Shown: positions 6,735 through 14,196, numbered from the stretch's first letter. The stretch: 25,803 bases of DNA from Pseudolysinimonas_A sp965653335 (GCA_965653335.1 CBFGZU010000022.1:1-25803), one strand, 5' to 3'. Made by a program: numbers and translations. The notes: generated by a model not told the origin, from the letters alone.

Positions 6735-7355
6735 GTGACCTCCGCTCGCCACGATCGCGCATCGATCGTCGACGCGGCCTTGCGCATCCTCGACGAATAC
6801 GGACTCGCCGACCTGACGATGCGCCGGCTCGCGACGACGCTCGATGTCCAGGCGAGTGCCCTCTACTGGCACATCGAGAACAAGCAGACTCTCCTCGCAG
6901 CCGTCGCGGACCGTATCCTGTCCCGGGCCCGTCCTGTGGCCGCCGACCTCGACTGGCGGGCGGCGACGCGCGCCGAAGCGATCGCCGTGCGCGACGCGCT
7001 CCTCGCTTACCGCGACGGCGCCGAAGTCGTGCTGAGCACACGGGCGCTGGGCCTCGGCGCCGACGAGGCGCACGCGCGTTTCTCAGCGGCACTTCGTCGA
7101 GGTCACGAACCCGAGTCCGCCAACCTCGCCGCGACGGCGCTGCTGCACCTCGTGCTCGGCGACGCGTCTCTCACCCAGCAGCGGCTGCAGGCCGACAGCC
7201 TCGGCGTCGTCTCCTCCGGGCACGGCTTCGACACCGCGGGCGCCTCCGTGGAGGCCACGTTCCTCGCCGGCGTCGACCTTCTGCTCGCCGGACTCGACAG
7301 CGGCCTCCTCGGCGCCCCGGCGTTGCAGTCGCGGGCCGAGCAGTCCGCGCTCTAG
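6735..7355 (+). CDS. bioQ: TetR-family regulator of biotin transport, BioQ type
   Basis: A 206-aa TetR repressor. The N-terminal DNA-binding domain spans about residues 8-54, with LTMRRLATTLDVQASALYWHIENKQTLL as the helix-turn-helix and following helix (key residues Leu27 to Leu54). The rest is the helical ligand and dimerization domain. GTG 6735 sits exactly 6 nt after TATACT, indicating a leaderless mRNA. An in-frame ATG further upstream (6663) would place the operators and the -10 inside the coding region, so I rejected it. It is divergent from bioYMN and separated by two TGAAC-N3-GTTCA sites. In corynebacteria BioQ controls biotin uptake and synthesis genes; here transport, and probably its own gene, are the visible targets. 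How biotin status is sensed cannot be read from the sequence. Confidence 0.85.
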   Translation: MTSARHDRASIVDAALRILDEYGLADLTMRRLATTLDVQASALYWHIENKQTLLAAVADRILSRARPVAADLDWRAATRAEAIAVRDALLAYRDGAEVVLSTRALGLGADEAHARFSAALRRGHEPESANLAATALLHLVLGDASLTQQRLQADSLGVVSSGHGFDTAGASVEATFLAGVDLLLAGLDSGLLGAPALQSRAEQSAL

Positions 7356-7358
7356 CAT
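7353..7358 (+). promoter_or_regulatory. -10 element of leaderless response-regulator promoter
   Basis: TAGCAT begins with the bioQ stop codon TAG and is followed by exactly 6 nt and then ATG 7365. No Shine-Dalgarno is present. This is the same spacing seen at fabG, bioQ and the histidine kinase gene. The regulator could also be co-transcribed from bioQ. Confidence 0.5.
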
Positions 7359-7364
7359 CGGACC

Positions 7365-8183
7365 ATGGACGCACCCGCCCGCCGCGCGGTCGTCATCGAA
7401 GATGACGACGACATCCGACACTTGCTCGAGACGGTCTTGAGTCAAGCCGGATTCGAGGTGACGGCGCGCTCGAACGGATACGACGGGGTCGAGGCCGTTC
7501 GTACCGTCAGCCCTGCCGTCGTGACCCTCGACGTCAACATGCCCGGCATGGACGGCTTCGAGACCGCGAAACGCATTCGCGCCTTCTCGGATGCCTACAT
7601 CGTCATGCTCACGGCGCTCGGGGAGGAGATCGACACCCTCCAGGGCCTCGAAGCCGGTGCCGACGACTACATCACGAAGCCGTTCCGACCGCGCGAACTA
7701 CGGGCTCGCATCGAAGCGATGCTCCGTCGGCCCCGCGCCGGCGCGGCATCCGGCCTGCCGCCGCAATCGGGCGCGGCGATGTCGGCTGTCCCCTCGATCC
7801 CGACACCCACCTCGACGCCCCTCCCGGGCGAACGACTCGAGCACTTGGGACTCGTCATCGATCTCGGCACGCGCGTCGCGATCGCCGACGGCGCCGAGAT
7901 TCCGCTCACCCGCAGCGAGTTCGACCTGCTCGCCGCACTCATGCAGTCCGGCCGACGGGTCCGCACGAAAGCCGATCTCGCGATCCTGCTCCGCAACGAG
8001 GCCTATGTCACGAGCAACTTCGTCTCCGACGCCGACAAGCGGGGCATCGAGGTACACATGGGCAACCTGCGCAAGAAGATCGGCGAGAACTCGCTCACGC
8101 CTCGATGGATCGAGACGGTTCGCGGAGTCGGCTACCGGTTGACCGGTTCCGATGCCCCGGCGGGTTCCGACACGCCAGCGTAA
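7365..8183 (+). CDS. OmpR/PhoB-family response regulator
   Basis: A 272-aa DNA-binding response regulator. The receiver domain (about 8-122) keeps all phosphorylation residues: the acidic cluster Glu12-Asp13-Asp14, phospho-acceptor Asp56 (TLDVNMPGMDG), Thr83 (MLTALG) and Lys105 (TKPF). A winged-helix domain (about 158-260) has LTRSEFDLL and ends with the classic ETVRGVGYRL. Between them is an unusually long Pro/Ala/Ser-rich linker (about 123-157), and the winged helix is slightly expanded around LRNEAYVTSNFVSDADKR. The kinase gene lies 1.6 kb away on the other strand, and the intervening genes look like signalling proteins, so this is probably its partner. The target genes are unknown. Confidence 0.92.
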   Translation: MDAPARRAVVIEDDDDIRHLLETVLSQAGFEVTARSNGYDGVEAVRTVSPAVVTLDVNMPGMDGFETAKRIRAFSDAYIVMLTALGEEIDTLQGLEAGADDYITKPFRPRELRARIEAMLRRPRAGAASGLPPQSGAAMSAVPSIPTPTSTPLPGERLEHLGLVIDLGTRVAIADGAEIPLTRSEFDLLAALMQSGRRVRTKADLAILLRNEAYVTSNFVSDADKRGIEVHMGNLRKKIGENSLTPRWIETVRGVGYRLTGSDAPAGSDTPA

Positions 8184-8199
8184 GCGGCGGCCCGCGGAC

Positions 8200-8562
8200 C
8201 TAGGCCGCGAGCAGCTCGGCGGTCGCGAGCCGCAACTCGACGCAAACGGCATCCCCGACGCGGGTGAGCCGGTCGGCGCCACGCGCCGGGATCGTGCCCA
8301 TCTGCCGGGCTTCGGCGTAGAGGGCGCGGGCGATCGCGCTCAACCCGTCGGCCCCCACCATCGTGCTCGACGTCGACAGGCTCAGGAGCGCGGCGAGCGC
8401 GTCATCGATCACGAACTGGTCGACCGCGACGGCCACGCGGGTCTGGCGTTGCTTCCACGCGGCGATGTAGTCATCGATGAAGCGAACGCACGCGACGGCA
8501 TCCTCCGTGAGCTCGCCCGTCAGCGCGCGGATACGGCTGACGTCGATGTGCTCGTAGTGCAT
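8200..8562 (-). CDS. HPt-like protein lacking the phospho-accepting histidine
   Basis: A 120-aa protein, mostly helical by composition. The segment LLSLSTSSTMVGADGLSAIARAL (residues 59-81, key points here) aligns with the HPt signature H-x-L-K-G-S-S-x-x-x-G-A-x-x-L. Gly70, Ala71 and Leu74 fit, but the His position is Leu60 and the following Lys-Gly are Ser63-Thr64. The preceding helices (about 10-57) match HPt spacing. It therefore looks like an HPt fold that cannot be phosphorylated in the normal way. The gene converges on the response regulator (16 nt between stops) and lies 76 nt downstream of the GGDEF-like gene; a small imperfect hairpin (8614-8631) is in that gap. The HPt assignment is by eye only; the coding call is stronger. 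Confidence 0.72.
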   Translation of the reverse strand: MHYEHIDVSRIRALTGELTEDAVACVRFIDDYIAAWKQRQTRVAVAVDQFVIDDALAALLSLSTSSTMVGADGLSAIARALYAEARQMGTIPARGADRLTRVGDAVCVELRLATAELLAA

Positions 8563-8638
8563 GCGTCCGTCCCGTTGCTCGTCGGCAGCACGAAGCCGCC
8601 CCTCCCCGACAGTCTTCCCGACGGTCGGAAGGTCCCGA

Positions 8639-9832
8639 TCAGTTTTTCGTCAGCTTTGCCTCAGGGTTTGCGCTGGACGCCTGCCGCTCGCTTTCGAGAG
8701 CCCGCTCGGCATCCGCCGCCACCGCGTGCTCCGCCGCGAGGAGAAGGTCGCTGAAACGGGCGCCGCTGGTGTGCGTCGTGGCGACTCCGCGGAACGTGGA
8801 TGCCCGGAAACGGTCGCGATCGTCGAGCACCGCTGCGAGGACCGCTTCCCCGATCCGGTCGGCGACACCGTCGACCGATCCGCTCGTCGGGACTTCGAGG
8901 AGCATAGCGAACCGTCGCGCCCGCAGGTGCCCGATGATCGCCACGGCGGGGGCCTGAGAGAGCACGATGCGCCCCGTCGTTCTGATCGCCGCATCCCCGG
9001 CCGCGCGCCCGAACGCGGAGTTGATCGCGCTCAGGTCCGCGACATCGATGAGCAGCAGCGCGAGACTCTTGCGCTCGCGGATCGCCCGCAGCAACCAGGT
9101 CTCCGCCACCTCGCGGAACAGGTGCGCGTTCAAGATCCCGTCGATACGCGCTCGCGTGCCGAGTTCGACGTCGTCGTCGCTGAGCCGCGCGAAACGATCG
9201 CCTTGCACTGACGAGAGCATGAGGGTGCCGATCACCACGAAACAGATCTCGACGAGTGTCGACGCGGCCGTGCCGAATGCCTGCTGGAACGTCGGGTGCT
9301 CGGGTCCGACCGCCGCGAAGGTGACGACACGACCCAGGTAGTACAGGCCGACTCCCCCGCTCAGCGCTGCGAGAACTCGGGAAGCGAGGAGCCGCGCGAG
9401 CTCGCCCCGCCAGAACTCGAACGCCGCGAGGGAGCTCGCGATCACCACTCCGATGAACATCTCGAGCGACCCGGCCCAGTAACCGCCGCGCTCCCCCGCG
9501 AGGAGCGCGGCAACGGTGACGACGGCGCCGAGCAGGATGGGAACGAACACGAGGGCGTTGCGGCGATTGGCCCGTCGCGCACCGCACCAGACGAATCCGA
9601 TGGCCGTCACGTACGCGCCGTTGCCCGCGGCGACCGCCCACCAGTTGGCCGGGCCAGCGCTCGCGACGACATAGGCGAACACCGCGAACATCGCGCTCAG
9701 GTAGAAGACACTCCACAGCCGCCCGACGGCGTCATTGCGCCGCAGCATCGTTTCGAGCAGAAACGAGATCCCGGCAAGCACGAGCACGAGGCCTCCGACG
9801 ACGAAGAGCGTCGTCGAATCCAGGTGGTTCAT
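8639..9832 (-). CDS. Membrane protein with degenerate GGDEF domain
   Basis: A 397-aa protein. The N-terminal half (about 8-205) contains roughly six or seven hydrophobic helices forming a membrane sensor-like region. The C-terminal part (about 226-380) resembles a diguanylate cyclase domain. LLLIDVADLSAINSAFGRAAGD (from residue 259, key points: Asp263, Asn271, Gly279-Asp280) matches the conserved metal and base-binding region. The GGDEF signature itself reads RARRF at 304-308, and the usual D-x-LTGLxNR lead-in is reduced to RIDGILNAHLF. Cyclic-di-GMP synthesis is therefore not expected. ATG 9832 overlaps the histidine kinase stop as ATGA, so the two are translationally coupled. It may be a membrane partner or nucleotide-sensing accessory of the kinase. 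Confidence 0.82.
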   Translation of the reverse strand: MNHLDSTTLFVVGGLVLVLAGISFLLETMLRRNDAVGRLWSVFYLSAMFAVFAYVVASAGPANWWAVAAGNGAYVTAIGFVWCGARRANRRNALVFVPILLGAVVTVAALLAGERGGYWAGSLEMFIGVVIASSLAAFEFWRGELARLLASRVLAALSGGVGLYYLGRVVTFAAVGPEHPTFQQAFGTAASTLVEICFVVIGTLMLSSVQGDRFARLSDDDVELGTRARIDGILNAHLFREVAETWLLRAIRERKSLALLLIDVADLSAINSAFGRAAGDAAIRTTGRIVLSQAPAVAIIGHLRARRFAMLLEVPTSGSVDGVADRIGEAVLAAVLDDRDRFRASTFRGVATTHTSGARFSDLLLAAEHAVAADAERALESERQASSANPEAKLTKN

Positions 9833-11505
9833 GCGGCCGCGCTCCGCGAATCCGTCGCGGTCGACACGTCGCGTTCGGTGGGAACCGTGATCCGGAAGGT
9901 CGTGCCGATGCCCAGTTCGCTCGCGACGGTGAGACGGCCGCCGTGGCGCTGGATGATCTCCCGCGTGATGCTCAGACCGAGACCGGTGCCGACGGTCGCC
10001 GAGGTCTTCGCGGACGTCGTGCGATAGAACCGGTCGAAGATGCGCGGCAGATCCGCGTCGGGGATGCCCTGGCCGGTGTCGCGCACTTCGACGCTGACGC
10101 CTTGCCCATCGGGCTCGACGGCGACCGTGACGGATCCCCACTCACGGTTGTACTTGATGGCGTTCGTGATGAGGTTGTCGAGCACCTGGCGCATGCGCAT
10201 CGGGTCGATCGACGCGAGCGCCAGCTCGACGCCCTCGAGGACCAGCTCGACGTCGTGCTCCTCCGCCATGACCTTGTGCGCTTCCACCGAGTCCCGCGCG
10301 ATCTGCGCGAGGTCACTCGTGGTGAACGACATTGCGAGTTGCTTGTCGGCGTCGCTCGCGGCGCGCAGCAGGTCGGTGACGATGACGAGCAACCGCTCCG
10401 AGTTAGCGTAGGCCACGTCGATCATTCGACGCGTCTCGTCGGGGATGTCGTCGTCCTCGCGGATGAGGTCGAGGTAACCCAGGATCGACGTGAGCGGCGA
10501 TCGGAGTTCGTGCGAGACCGAGCCGACGAGGTCGTCACGCGCGCGGATCGCTTCGAGTTCTTTCGTGATGTCGGTAACGACGACGACTCCGCCGTCGTAG
10601 TCGCCTTCACGATCATGCAGGACGCGCGCGCTCACCGAGTACGCGGCGCGGCGCTCGCCCGGTTCGCCGACCCAGGCGATGAGATTGTCGAAGGCTTGTC
10701 CGCCGAACGCACGGCTGAGCGGGCGATCCTCCTCCGAGTACCGGGTGACGCCGTCCCCCTGATACACGACCGGGTGGGCGATGGTATCAGCGGTCGTTCC
10801 GAAGTCGGCGAGGGCTTGCCGATAGGCGCGGTTGACGAACGTCACCGCGCCGGTGCGGTCGAAGGCGATGACGCCGAAGTCGACGGCGTTGAGCACCTCG
10901 TTGAGCAACCCTTCCTGCCGGCTCGCCTTCTCGAGCGCCCCTTGCACCATGCTCGAGTGCTGGCGCAGAAGCTTCGCCTGAGCGCGTCCGCGAGCCGAGG
11001 ACATGTAGATCGCGCCTGCGACGAACGAGATGAGCACCGGAACCACGACGAAGGTCACGAAATCGGTCCACAGAATCGGCGCACCGCGCAGAAGCCGGGT
11101 GCCCCACAGCGCGAGGATGATCGACGCGACGCTCGCGGCGGTGAGCACCGCGCTGAACGTCCGGGCGATCCAGATGATCGGCAGCATGACGAGGAGCCCC
11201 ATGCCGGACTCGGGGTTCAGTTCGCGAAGCACGACGATGCCGACCAGGTTCGCGAACGGCAGCAGTGCGCCCCAGAATCGCGGAATCGAGTCCCACGGAA
11301 CGAGCGCCGCGATCGCCGTGAGGACGAAGAAGTAGGCGACCATCGCCACCACGACGGGTGACGAGTAGATCTCGGTCTCGACGAACAGCAGCGCCACGAT
11401 GACGACGAGCAGCGGGCCGGAGATCAGCAACTGGGCAGAGAGAATCCCCGACGCGACCCGTCCGCGCTTCCGAGGAGCCGTTGCGGCCCGGTCTGCCCCC
11501 GTCAC
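9829..11505 (-). CDS. Membrane PAS-domain sensor histidine kinase
   Basis: A 558-aa kinase. It has about six transmembrane segments between residues 20 and 168, a PAS-like domain (about 200-315; NAVDFGVIAFDRTGAV), and a HisKA domain with phospho-acceptor His332 (SVSHELRSPLTS). The HATPase domain has N-box Asn444/Asn448 (LDNLITNAIKYN), G1 DTGQGIP (476-482), F-box DRFYR (491-495) and G2 GTGLGL (506-511). All catalytic motifs are intact. GTG 11505 sits 6 nt after a TAGCCT -10, indicating a leaderless mRNA. Its stop overlaps the GGDEF-like start. The partner is probably the response regulator at 7365-8183. The signal sensed is unknown. Confidence 0.92.
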   Translation of the reverse strand: MTGADRAATAPRKRGRVASGILSAQLLISGPLLVVIVALLFVETEIYSSPVVVAMVAYFFVLTAIAALVPWDSIPRFWGALLPFANLVGIVVLRELNPESGMGLLVMLPIIWIARTFSAVLTAASVASIILALWGTRLLRGAPILWTDFVTFVVVPVLISFVAGAIYMSSARGRAQAKLLRQHSSMVQGALEKASRQEGLLNEVLNAVDFGVIAFDRTGAVTFVNRAYRQALADFGTTADTIAHPVVYQGDGVTRYSEEDRPLSRAFGGQAFDNLIAWVGEPGERRAAYSVSARVLHDREGDYDGGVVVVTDITKELEAIRARDDLVGSVSHELRSPLTSILGYLDLIREDDDIPDETRRMIDVAYANSERLLVIVTDLLRAASDADKQLAMSFTTSDLAQIARDSVEAHKVMAEEHDVELVLEGVELALASIDPMRMRQVLDNLITNAIKYNREWGSVTVAVEPDGQGVSVEVRDTGQGIPDADLPRIFDRFYRTTSAKTSATVGTGLGLSITREIIQRHGGRLTVASELGIGTTFRITVPTERDVSTATDSRSAAA

Positions 11506-11511
11506 ACCCTT

Positions 11512-11517
11512 AGGCTA
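11512..11517 (-). promoter_or_regulatory. -10 element of leaderless histidine kinase promoter
   Basis: On the minus strand TAGCCT is followed by exactly six bases and the GTG at 11505. The AAGGG within those six bases is only one base from the start codon, too close for a ribosome binding site. The suf operon ends about 90 bases upstream, so the signalling operon appears to have its own promoter. Confidence 0.55.
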
Positions 11518-11595
11518 TCGGCGCACACGGGCACGCGCGCTACCCCGTCAGGGTGCCCCTCAGAACTGGGGACAGGCCCATCCGATCGCGAAAAA

Positions 11596-11925
11596 TCAGA
11601 GGCTGAAGCCGAGCGCTCGCATCATGTCTCGGCCGTCGTCCGTGATCCGTTCGGGACCCCACGGCGGCATCCAGACCCAATTGATGCGGAACTTCTCGAT
11701 GATTCCGTCCAGGGACTCGGCGATCTGCTCTTCGATCACGTCGGTCAACGGGCACCCGGCAGAGGTGAGCGTCATCGAGATGATGAGCGCGTCGTTCTCG
11801 TCATCCCACGTGAGGTCGTAGATGAGTCCCAGGTCGACGATGTTGACCCCGAGCTCGGGGTCGATGACATCCTTCAGCCCCTCTTCCACGTCGGTGAAGA
11901 GCTTCGGTTCCAGAGCGGTGGGCAT
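11596..11925 (-). CDS. sufT: Iron-sulfur assembly factor SufT (MIP18/PaaD-like, DUF59)
   Basis: A 109-aa cytosolic protein of the MIP18-like family, involved in maturation of iron-sulfur proteins. The family core is visible: VIDPELGVNIVDLGLIYDL (residues 20-38), the conserved Cys58 in MTLTSAGCPL, and the tail WMPPWGPERIT. ATG 11925 is preceded by AAAGGA about 8 nt upstream; an overlapping ATG five bases earlier is out of frame. It is the last gene of sufB-sufD-ferredoxin-sufC-sufT, 23 nt after sufC. The length is normal for the family. The context makes SufT more likely than the phenylacetate-degradation protein PaaD. Confidence 0.92.
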   Translation of the reverse strand: MPTALEPKLFTDVEEGLKDVIDPELGVNIVDLGLIYDLTWDDENDALIISMTLTSAGCPLTDVIEEQIAESLDGIIEKFRINWVWMPPWGPERITDDGRDMMRALGFSL

Positions 11926-11948
11926 CGCATCGTCCTTTCGGAAACAGG

Positions 11949-12722
11949 CTACGCCGTTGCTGCCAGGTAGCGGTCGTAGCCTTCGCTCTCGAGGCGGTCG
12001 GCGAGTTCGGCACCGCCCTCTTCGGCAACCTTGCCGTCCACGAACACGTGGACGAAGTCGGGCGTGATGTAGCGCAGGATGCGCGTGTAGTGCGTGATGA
12101 GGAGGATGCCGAGTCCCGTGTCGGCGTGGGCGCGATTCACGCCTTCCGAGACGACCTTGAGCGCGTCGACGTCGAGGCCGGAGTCCGTCTCGTCGAGAAC
12201 GGCGAAACGCGGCTTCAGTAGCTCGAGCTGCACGATCTCGTGGCGCTTCTTCTCGCCGCCCGAGAAGCCCTCGTTGACATTGCGCGCGGCGAATGCGGGG
12301 TCCATCTTGAGGTCGCTCATCGCCTTCTTGAGCGTCGGACCCCAGCTGCGGATCGCGGGGGGCTCCCCGTCGATCGCGGTCTTCGCGGTGCGTAGGAAGT
12401 TGGCCACCGTGACCCCGGGGATCTCGACGGGGTATTGCATCGCGAGGAACAGGCCCGCGCGCGCTCGCTCGTCGACACTCATCGACAACACGTCTTCGCC
12501 GTCGAGCTCGATCGAGCCGCCGTCGACGTGATACCGGGGGTGACCGGCGATCGTATACGCGAGGGTGGACTTGCCCGACCCGTTGGGACCCATGACGGCG
12601 TGGATCTCCCCCTGATTGATCGTGAGGTCGACACCCTTGAGGATGGGCTTCTTCACCCCGTCGGCCTCGATCGAGACGTGCAGGTCGGTGATCTGGAGCT
12701 TGCTGGGCGTTGCGGTGGTCAT
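11949..12722 (-). CDS. sufC: Fe-S cluster assembly ATPase SufC
   Basis: A 257-aa soluble ABC ATPase that partners SufB and SufD in the cluster scaffold. Walker A is GPNGSGKST (45-53), the signature FSGGEKKR (153-160), the SufC-specific Walker B region LDETDSGLD (176-184) and switch His211 (ITHYTR). ATG 12722 overlaps the ferredoxin stop as ATGA and has a GGAGAG-type ribosome binding site. Longer upstream frames run antisense-like through the ferredoxin gene and were discarded. Confidence 0.96.
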   Translation of the reverse strand: MTTATPSKLQITDLHVSIEADGVKKPILKGVDLTINQGEIHAVMGPNGSGKSTLAYTIAGHPRYHVDGGSIELDGEDVLSMSVDERARAGLFLAMQYPVEIPGVTVANFLRTAKTAIDGEPPAIRSWGPTLKKAMSDLKMDPAFAARNVNEGFSGGEKKRHEIVQLELLKPRFAVLDETDSGLDVDALKVVSEGVNRAHADTGLGILLITHYTRILRYITPDFVHVFVDGKVAEEGGAELADRLESEGYDRYLAATA

Positions 12723-13033
12723 GAGATCTTCTCTCCGATATAGACGTCGCCGTCGATGATCTCGACGGCGAAGACGGGGACCGGCTCGTAGGCCGGGAGG
12801 GTGAGGGGCTTGCCGGTGGCGAGCTCGAACTTGGACCCGTGAGCCCAGCACTCCAGGGTGTCGTCTTCGACGAAGCCTTCGGAGAGCGAGATGTCGCCGT
12901 GCGTGCAGGTGTCGCCGAGGGCGTGCACCTCGCCGGCCGAATCCATGACGACGGCGATCGGGATGCCGTCGACGACGACCTTCTTCGCGGTCGAGACCGC
13001 GAGGTCGCCGACGGCGCAGACCTTGGTGCTCAC
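12719..13033 (-). CDS. Rieske-type [2Fe-2S] ferredoxin in suf operon
   Basis: A 104-aa single-domain Rieske protein, similar to ferredoxin subunits of ring-hydroxylating (non-heme iron) oxygenases. The cluster ligands are Cys43-x-His45 (CTHG) and Cys62-x2-His65 (CWAHG). No oxygenase subunit is encoded nearby. It lies between sufD and sufC with 4-nt overlaps on both sides (GTGA at its start, ATGA at its end). It therefore probably delivers electrons for cluster assembly, or is a cluster carrier, rather than serving an oxygenase. Its family name in databases should not be taken as its function. Confidence 0.9.
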   Translation of the reverse strand: MSTKVCAVGDLAVSTAKKVVVDGIPIAVVMDSAGEVHALGDTCTHGDISLSEGFVEDDTLECWAHGSKFELATGKPLTLPAYEPVPVFAVEIIDGDVYIGEKIS

Positions 13034-14196
13034 GATGCCGCCTCCAGTTCCGCGACGAGCGCCGCGACGAGCCGGGCCTGCAGTACGGGCTCGGGAATGC
13101 GCTGAACGACCTCGATGAGGAAGCCCAGCACGACGAGCCGCCGCGCTTCCGCCTCGGGGATGCCCCGGGACTGCAGGTAGAAGAGGTGCTCGTCGTCGAA
13201 GCGACCGGTCGCGCTCGCGTGGCCGGCTCCCACGATGTCGCCGGTCTGGATCTCGAGATTCGGGATGCTGTCGGCCCGAGTGCCCTCGGAGAGAACGAGG
13301 TTGCGGTTCTGCTCGTACGTGTCGGTGCCGACCGCGCGGGGACCGATGAGCACGTCACCGACCCAGACGGTGCGCGCGCCGTCGCCGTTGAGCGCGCCCT
13401 TGTAGGTCACCCGGCTGCGCGTGTGCGGCGCGTCGTGGTGCACGTAGACCCGCTGCTCGAGGTGCTGCCCGGCATCCGCGAAGTAGACGCCGAGCAGTTC
13501 CGCGTCGGAACCTTCGCCGACAAGGTGGGCGGACGGGTTGACGCGCACGATCGCGCCGCCGAGCGAGACGACGATGTGGGTGAGTTTTCCGTCCTTGCCG
13601 ATCGACGCGAAGTGGCTCGCGAGGTGACGCGCGTCGTCATCCCATTCCTGCAGGCTGACGAGCGTGAGATGTGCTCCCTCACCGACGACGATTTCGACGT
13701 TCTCGCTCAGCGAGGCGCTCCCCCGGCTGTCGAGGATCACGAGACCCTTCGACTGCGGTGCCGCTTCGACGAGCACGTGGGCGGCGCGAGGATCGGAACC
13801 GATCGCGGCGCGCGTCACGGTGAGGGCGTCCGGTTCGCCGTCGATGGCGATGCGCAGCGCCTTGTCGAAGCTGCTCCACCCGTTCGCGGCGGCGCGCTCC
13901 TCGGGGATGCCGGCGAGTCCGATGCGCGCGTCGGTGCGGTCGATCCATTCGACCGTCGTCCCCACGATCTCCGGGTACTGGATCGGGTATGGCGAGCCGT
14001 CGAGGTCGCCGTCGATCAGATCGCGGATGCGGTCGATCGGGGTGAGCTTCCACTCCGCTTGCCAGGCCTCGACGGCGGGATGCGCGTCGTGGTCGGTCGA
14101 GGCGAAGCGCTCAGAGCGCGTTTGAACGGGGACGAACGGTCCATCGCTGTGCGCGACGATTCCCAGCCGCTCCGCGGCTTCGGTACCAGCGGCCAC
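13030..14196 (-). CDS. sufD: Fe-S cluster assembly protein SufD
   Basis: A 388-aa scaffold subunit that pairs with SufB and SufC. It has the right-handed beta-helix core of the family. The C-terminal block has LEIQTGDIVGAGHASATGRF, then DDEHLFYLQSRGIPEAEARRL, the homologue of SufB's EEQLFYLMSRG helix (fragments quoted). GTG 14196 overlaps the last base of the sufB stop (TAGTG). It gives the typical start rich in Ala followed by HSDGPFVPVQTRSERF. No ideal ribosome binding site is present, consistent with coupling to sufB. Confidence 0.92.
   Translation of the reverse strand: MAAGTEAAERLGIVAHSDGPFVPVQTRSERFASTDHDAHPAVEAWQAEWKLTPIDRIRDLIDGDLDGSPYPIQYPEIVGTTVEWIDRTDARIGLAGIPEERAAANGWSSFDKALRIAIDGEPDALTVTRAAIGSDPRAAHVLVEAAPQSKGLVILDSRGSASLSENVEIVVGEGAHLTLVSLQEWDDDARHLASHFASIGKDGKLTHIVVSLGGAIVRVNPSAHLVGEGSDAELLGVYFADAGQHLEQRVYVHHDAPHTRSRVTYKGALNGDGARTVWVGDVLIGPRAVGTDTYEQNRNLVLSEGTRADSIPNLEIQTGDIVGAGHASATGRFDDEHLFYLQSRGIPEAEARRLVVLGFLIEVVQRIPEPVLQARLVAALVAELEAAS

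Noticed and set aside
6663..6735. Upstream ATG start at 6663 for bioQ
   Set aside because: It would put both operators and the -10 inside the coding region and add residues unlike a TetR N-terminus; GTG 6735 fits the leaderless spacing.
8184..8208. GCGGCC...GGCCGC hairpin between the convergent response regulator and HPt-like genes
   Set aside because: Six-base GC-only stem without a T-tract, partly inside the HPt-like coding region; may help termination but is expected by chance at this GC content.
9943..11361. Long open frame (472 codons) antisense to the histidine kinase gene
   Set aside because: High-GC shadow frame: Arg/Asp/Glu-rich low-complexity product with no motif, while the opposite strand encodes a complete kinase.
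11554..11574. Small stem-loop after sufT as operon terminator
   Set aside because: Only four consecutive GC pairs plus a bulged extension and no T-tract; too weak to call.
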